A DNA stretch of 64,000 nucleotides. Origin: Gallionella sp. Lineage in GTDB: Bacteria > Pseudomonadota > Gammaproteobacteria > Burkholderiales > Gallionellaceae. Each line of letters begins with the position of its first letter. Position 1 is the first letter of the stretch. This document shows positions 63,632 through 64,000 of the stretch, piece by piece. The DNA is taken from positions 1 through 64,000 of the forward strand of contig JAQTLM010000008.1 in assembly GCA_028714895.1 (NCBI GenBank). The letters are read 5' to 3'. The notes under the pieces were generated by a model. It was given only the letters and a program-made list of their open reading frames with translations, searched no databases and was not told where the DNA came from. Made by a program: the position numbers and the translations under genes.

Positions 63632-64000
63632 TGAAAGTGATGAATTACAGAGTAAGCAAACTGGTACTGCCCATATTTGGGGTGGTGCTGTTGGCAGTAT
63701 TAGTGCTGTCTAGAAACAGTTGGACGGAGAGCTTAGCGATTAATTCGTTTGTAGCTGAAAAGTATTTAGGCAAATACGATGAATTGGAAAAAAACGGCTA
63801 TACAACTGAGAGCGGAATTGGCAGTAATTTTCAAAGGATTCCGCAAGCGTTAGCTTTGTCAGTTTGCAGGCCGCCTAAAGAGGGCAGCCAGTTAGATTGT
63901 GTCTTTATTCTCACCGAAATAAAAGGGCGCGACACATTAGGCCATGCAATTCGAGCTACACCCTCTGACATGATTCATATCAGGCTACCAAAGGAATGGG
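63628..64000 (+). CDS. Membrane-anchored hypothetical protein, 3' end cut by window
   Basis: 124 codons visible from ATG 63628 or 63631, overlapping the previous stop. One N-terminal hydrophobic helix ([18 protein letters not shown]) then a soluble extracytoplasmic part ([36 protein letters not shown] with two Cys). More AT-rich than the upstream locus. Not recognised. Confidence 0.6.
   Translation, partial: MMKVMNYRVSKLVLPIFGVVLLAVLVLSRNSWTESLAINSFVAEKYLGKYDELEKNGYTTESGIGSNFQRIPQALALSVCRPPKEGSQLDCVFILTEIKGRDTLGHAIRATPSDMIHIRLPKEW

Overview
The window looks like chromosomal DNA of a GC-rich (high-50s % by eye) betaproteobacterium. Its gene content and protein character fit the Nitrosomonadales/Gallionellaceae (iron-oxidiser or Nitrotoga-like relatives); this placement is an inference from protein character, not a database match. 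Most of the window is ordinary core genome, interrupted by one hydrogenase operon, one c-di-GMP/exopolysaccharide locus, and an unusual number of small palindromic or terminal-inverted-repeat elements.

Layout. 1-5.1 kb (mostly minus): a moxR / DUF58 / transglutaminase set, split by a block holding a frameshifted HicB-like gene, an HTH regulator and a diguanylate cyclase. 5.2-12.7 kb: small DUF498 protein, alaA-type aminotransferase, hom, thrC, two ZIP-like transporters flanking rimO. 12.7-16.1 kb: a periplasmic protein built from 19-residue repeats, divergent from an OmpR/EnvZ-type pair whose start/stop overlap has been split by a 141-bp transposable element, then a small Gln/Pro-rich protein. 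16.1-26.4 kb: ygfZ, a PilZ-like protein, tRNA-Val, gltX, tRNA-Ala, tRNA-Glu, a cNMP plus degenerate-GGDEF protein, mgtA, greB, glnB. 26.4-30.2 kb: guaB and guaA, separated by an AT-rich orphan gene bracketed by 30-bp inverted repeats.

30.6-44.1 kb: a complete bidirectional NAD-reducing [NiFe]-hydrogenase operon (group 3d type): hoxF, U, Y, H, W, an unrecognised methyltransferase-like gene, hypA, B, a truncated hypF, hypC, D, a DUF559 endonuclease-like gene sandwiched between repeats, hypE and hoxX. HoxFU form the NAD-reducing diaphorase, HoxYH the hydrogenase, HoxW trims HoxH, and the Hyp proteins with HoxX build the Ni-Fe(CN)2CO site.

44.2-48.6 kb: an RcnB/CigR-like periplasmic protein, then a Pat-like acyl-CoA synthetase/GNAT acetyltransferase divergent from a histone-deacetylase-like protein. 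48.7-54.6 kb: a 1007-residue Ala/Glu/Arg coiled-coil membrane protein and a divergent sensor kinase/response regulator pair. 54.6-56.3 kb: a chemoreceptor remnant and an AT-rich orphan gene. 56.4-64 kb: MASE1-PAS-GGDEF cyclase, BcsB-like protein, NfrB-like synthase with c-di-GMP-binding MshEN-like tail (interrupted by a frameshift), a chimera of an NfrA-like N-terminus and RTX repeats, and a partial membrane protein. This looks like a c-di-GMP-controlled polysaccharide locus.

The most unusual features are the repeat elements sitting exactly at gene boundaries. They supply Shine-Dalgarno sequences (DUF559 gene, hypE, kinase), duplicate a start/stop overlap, or are read through as protein (hoxX, DUF559).
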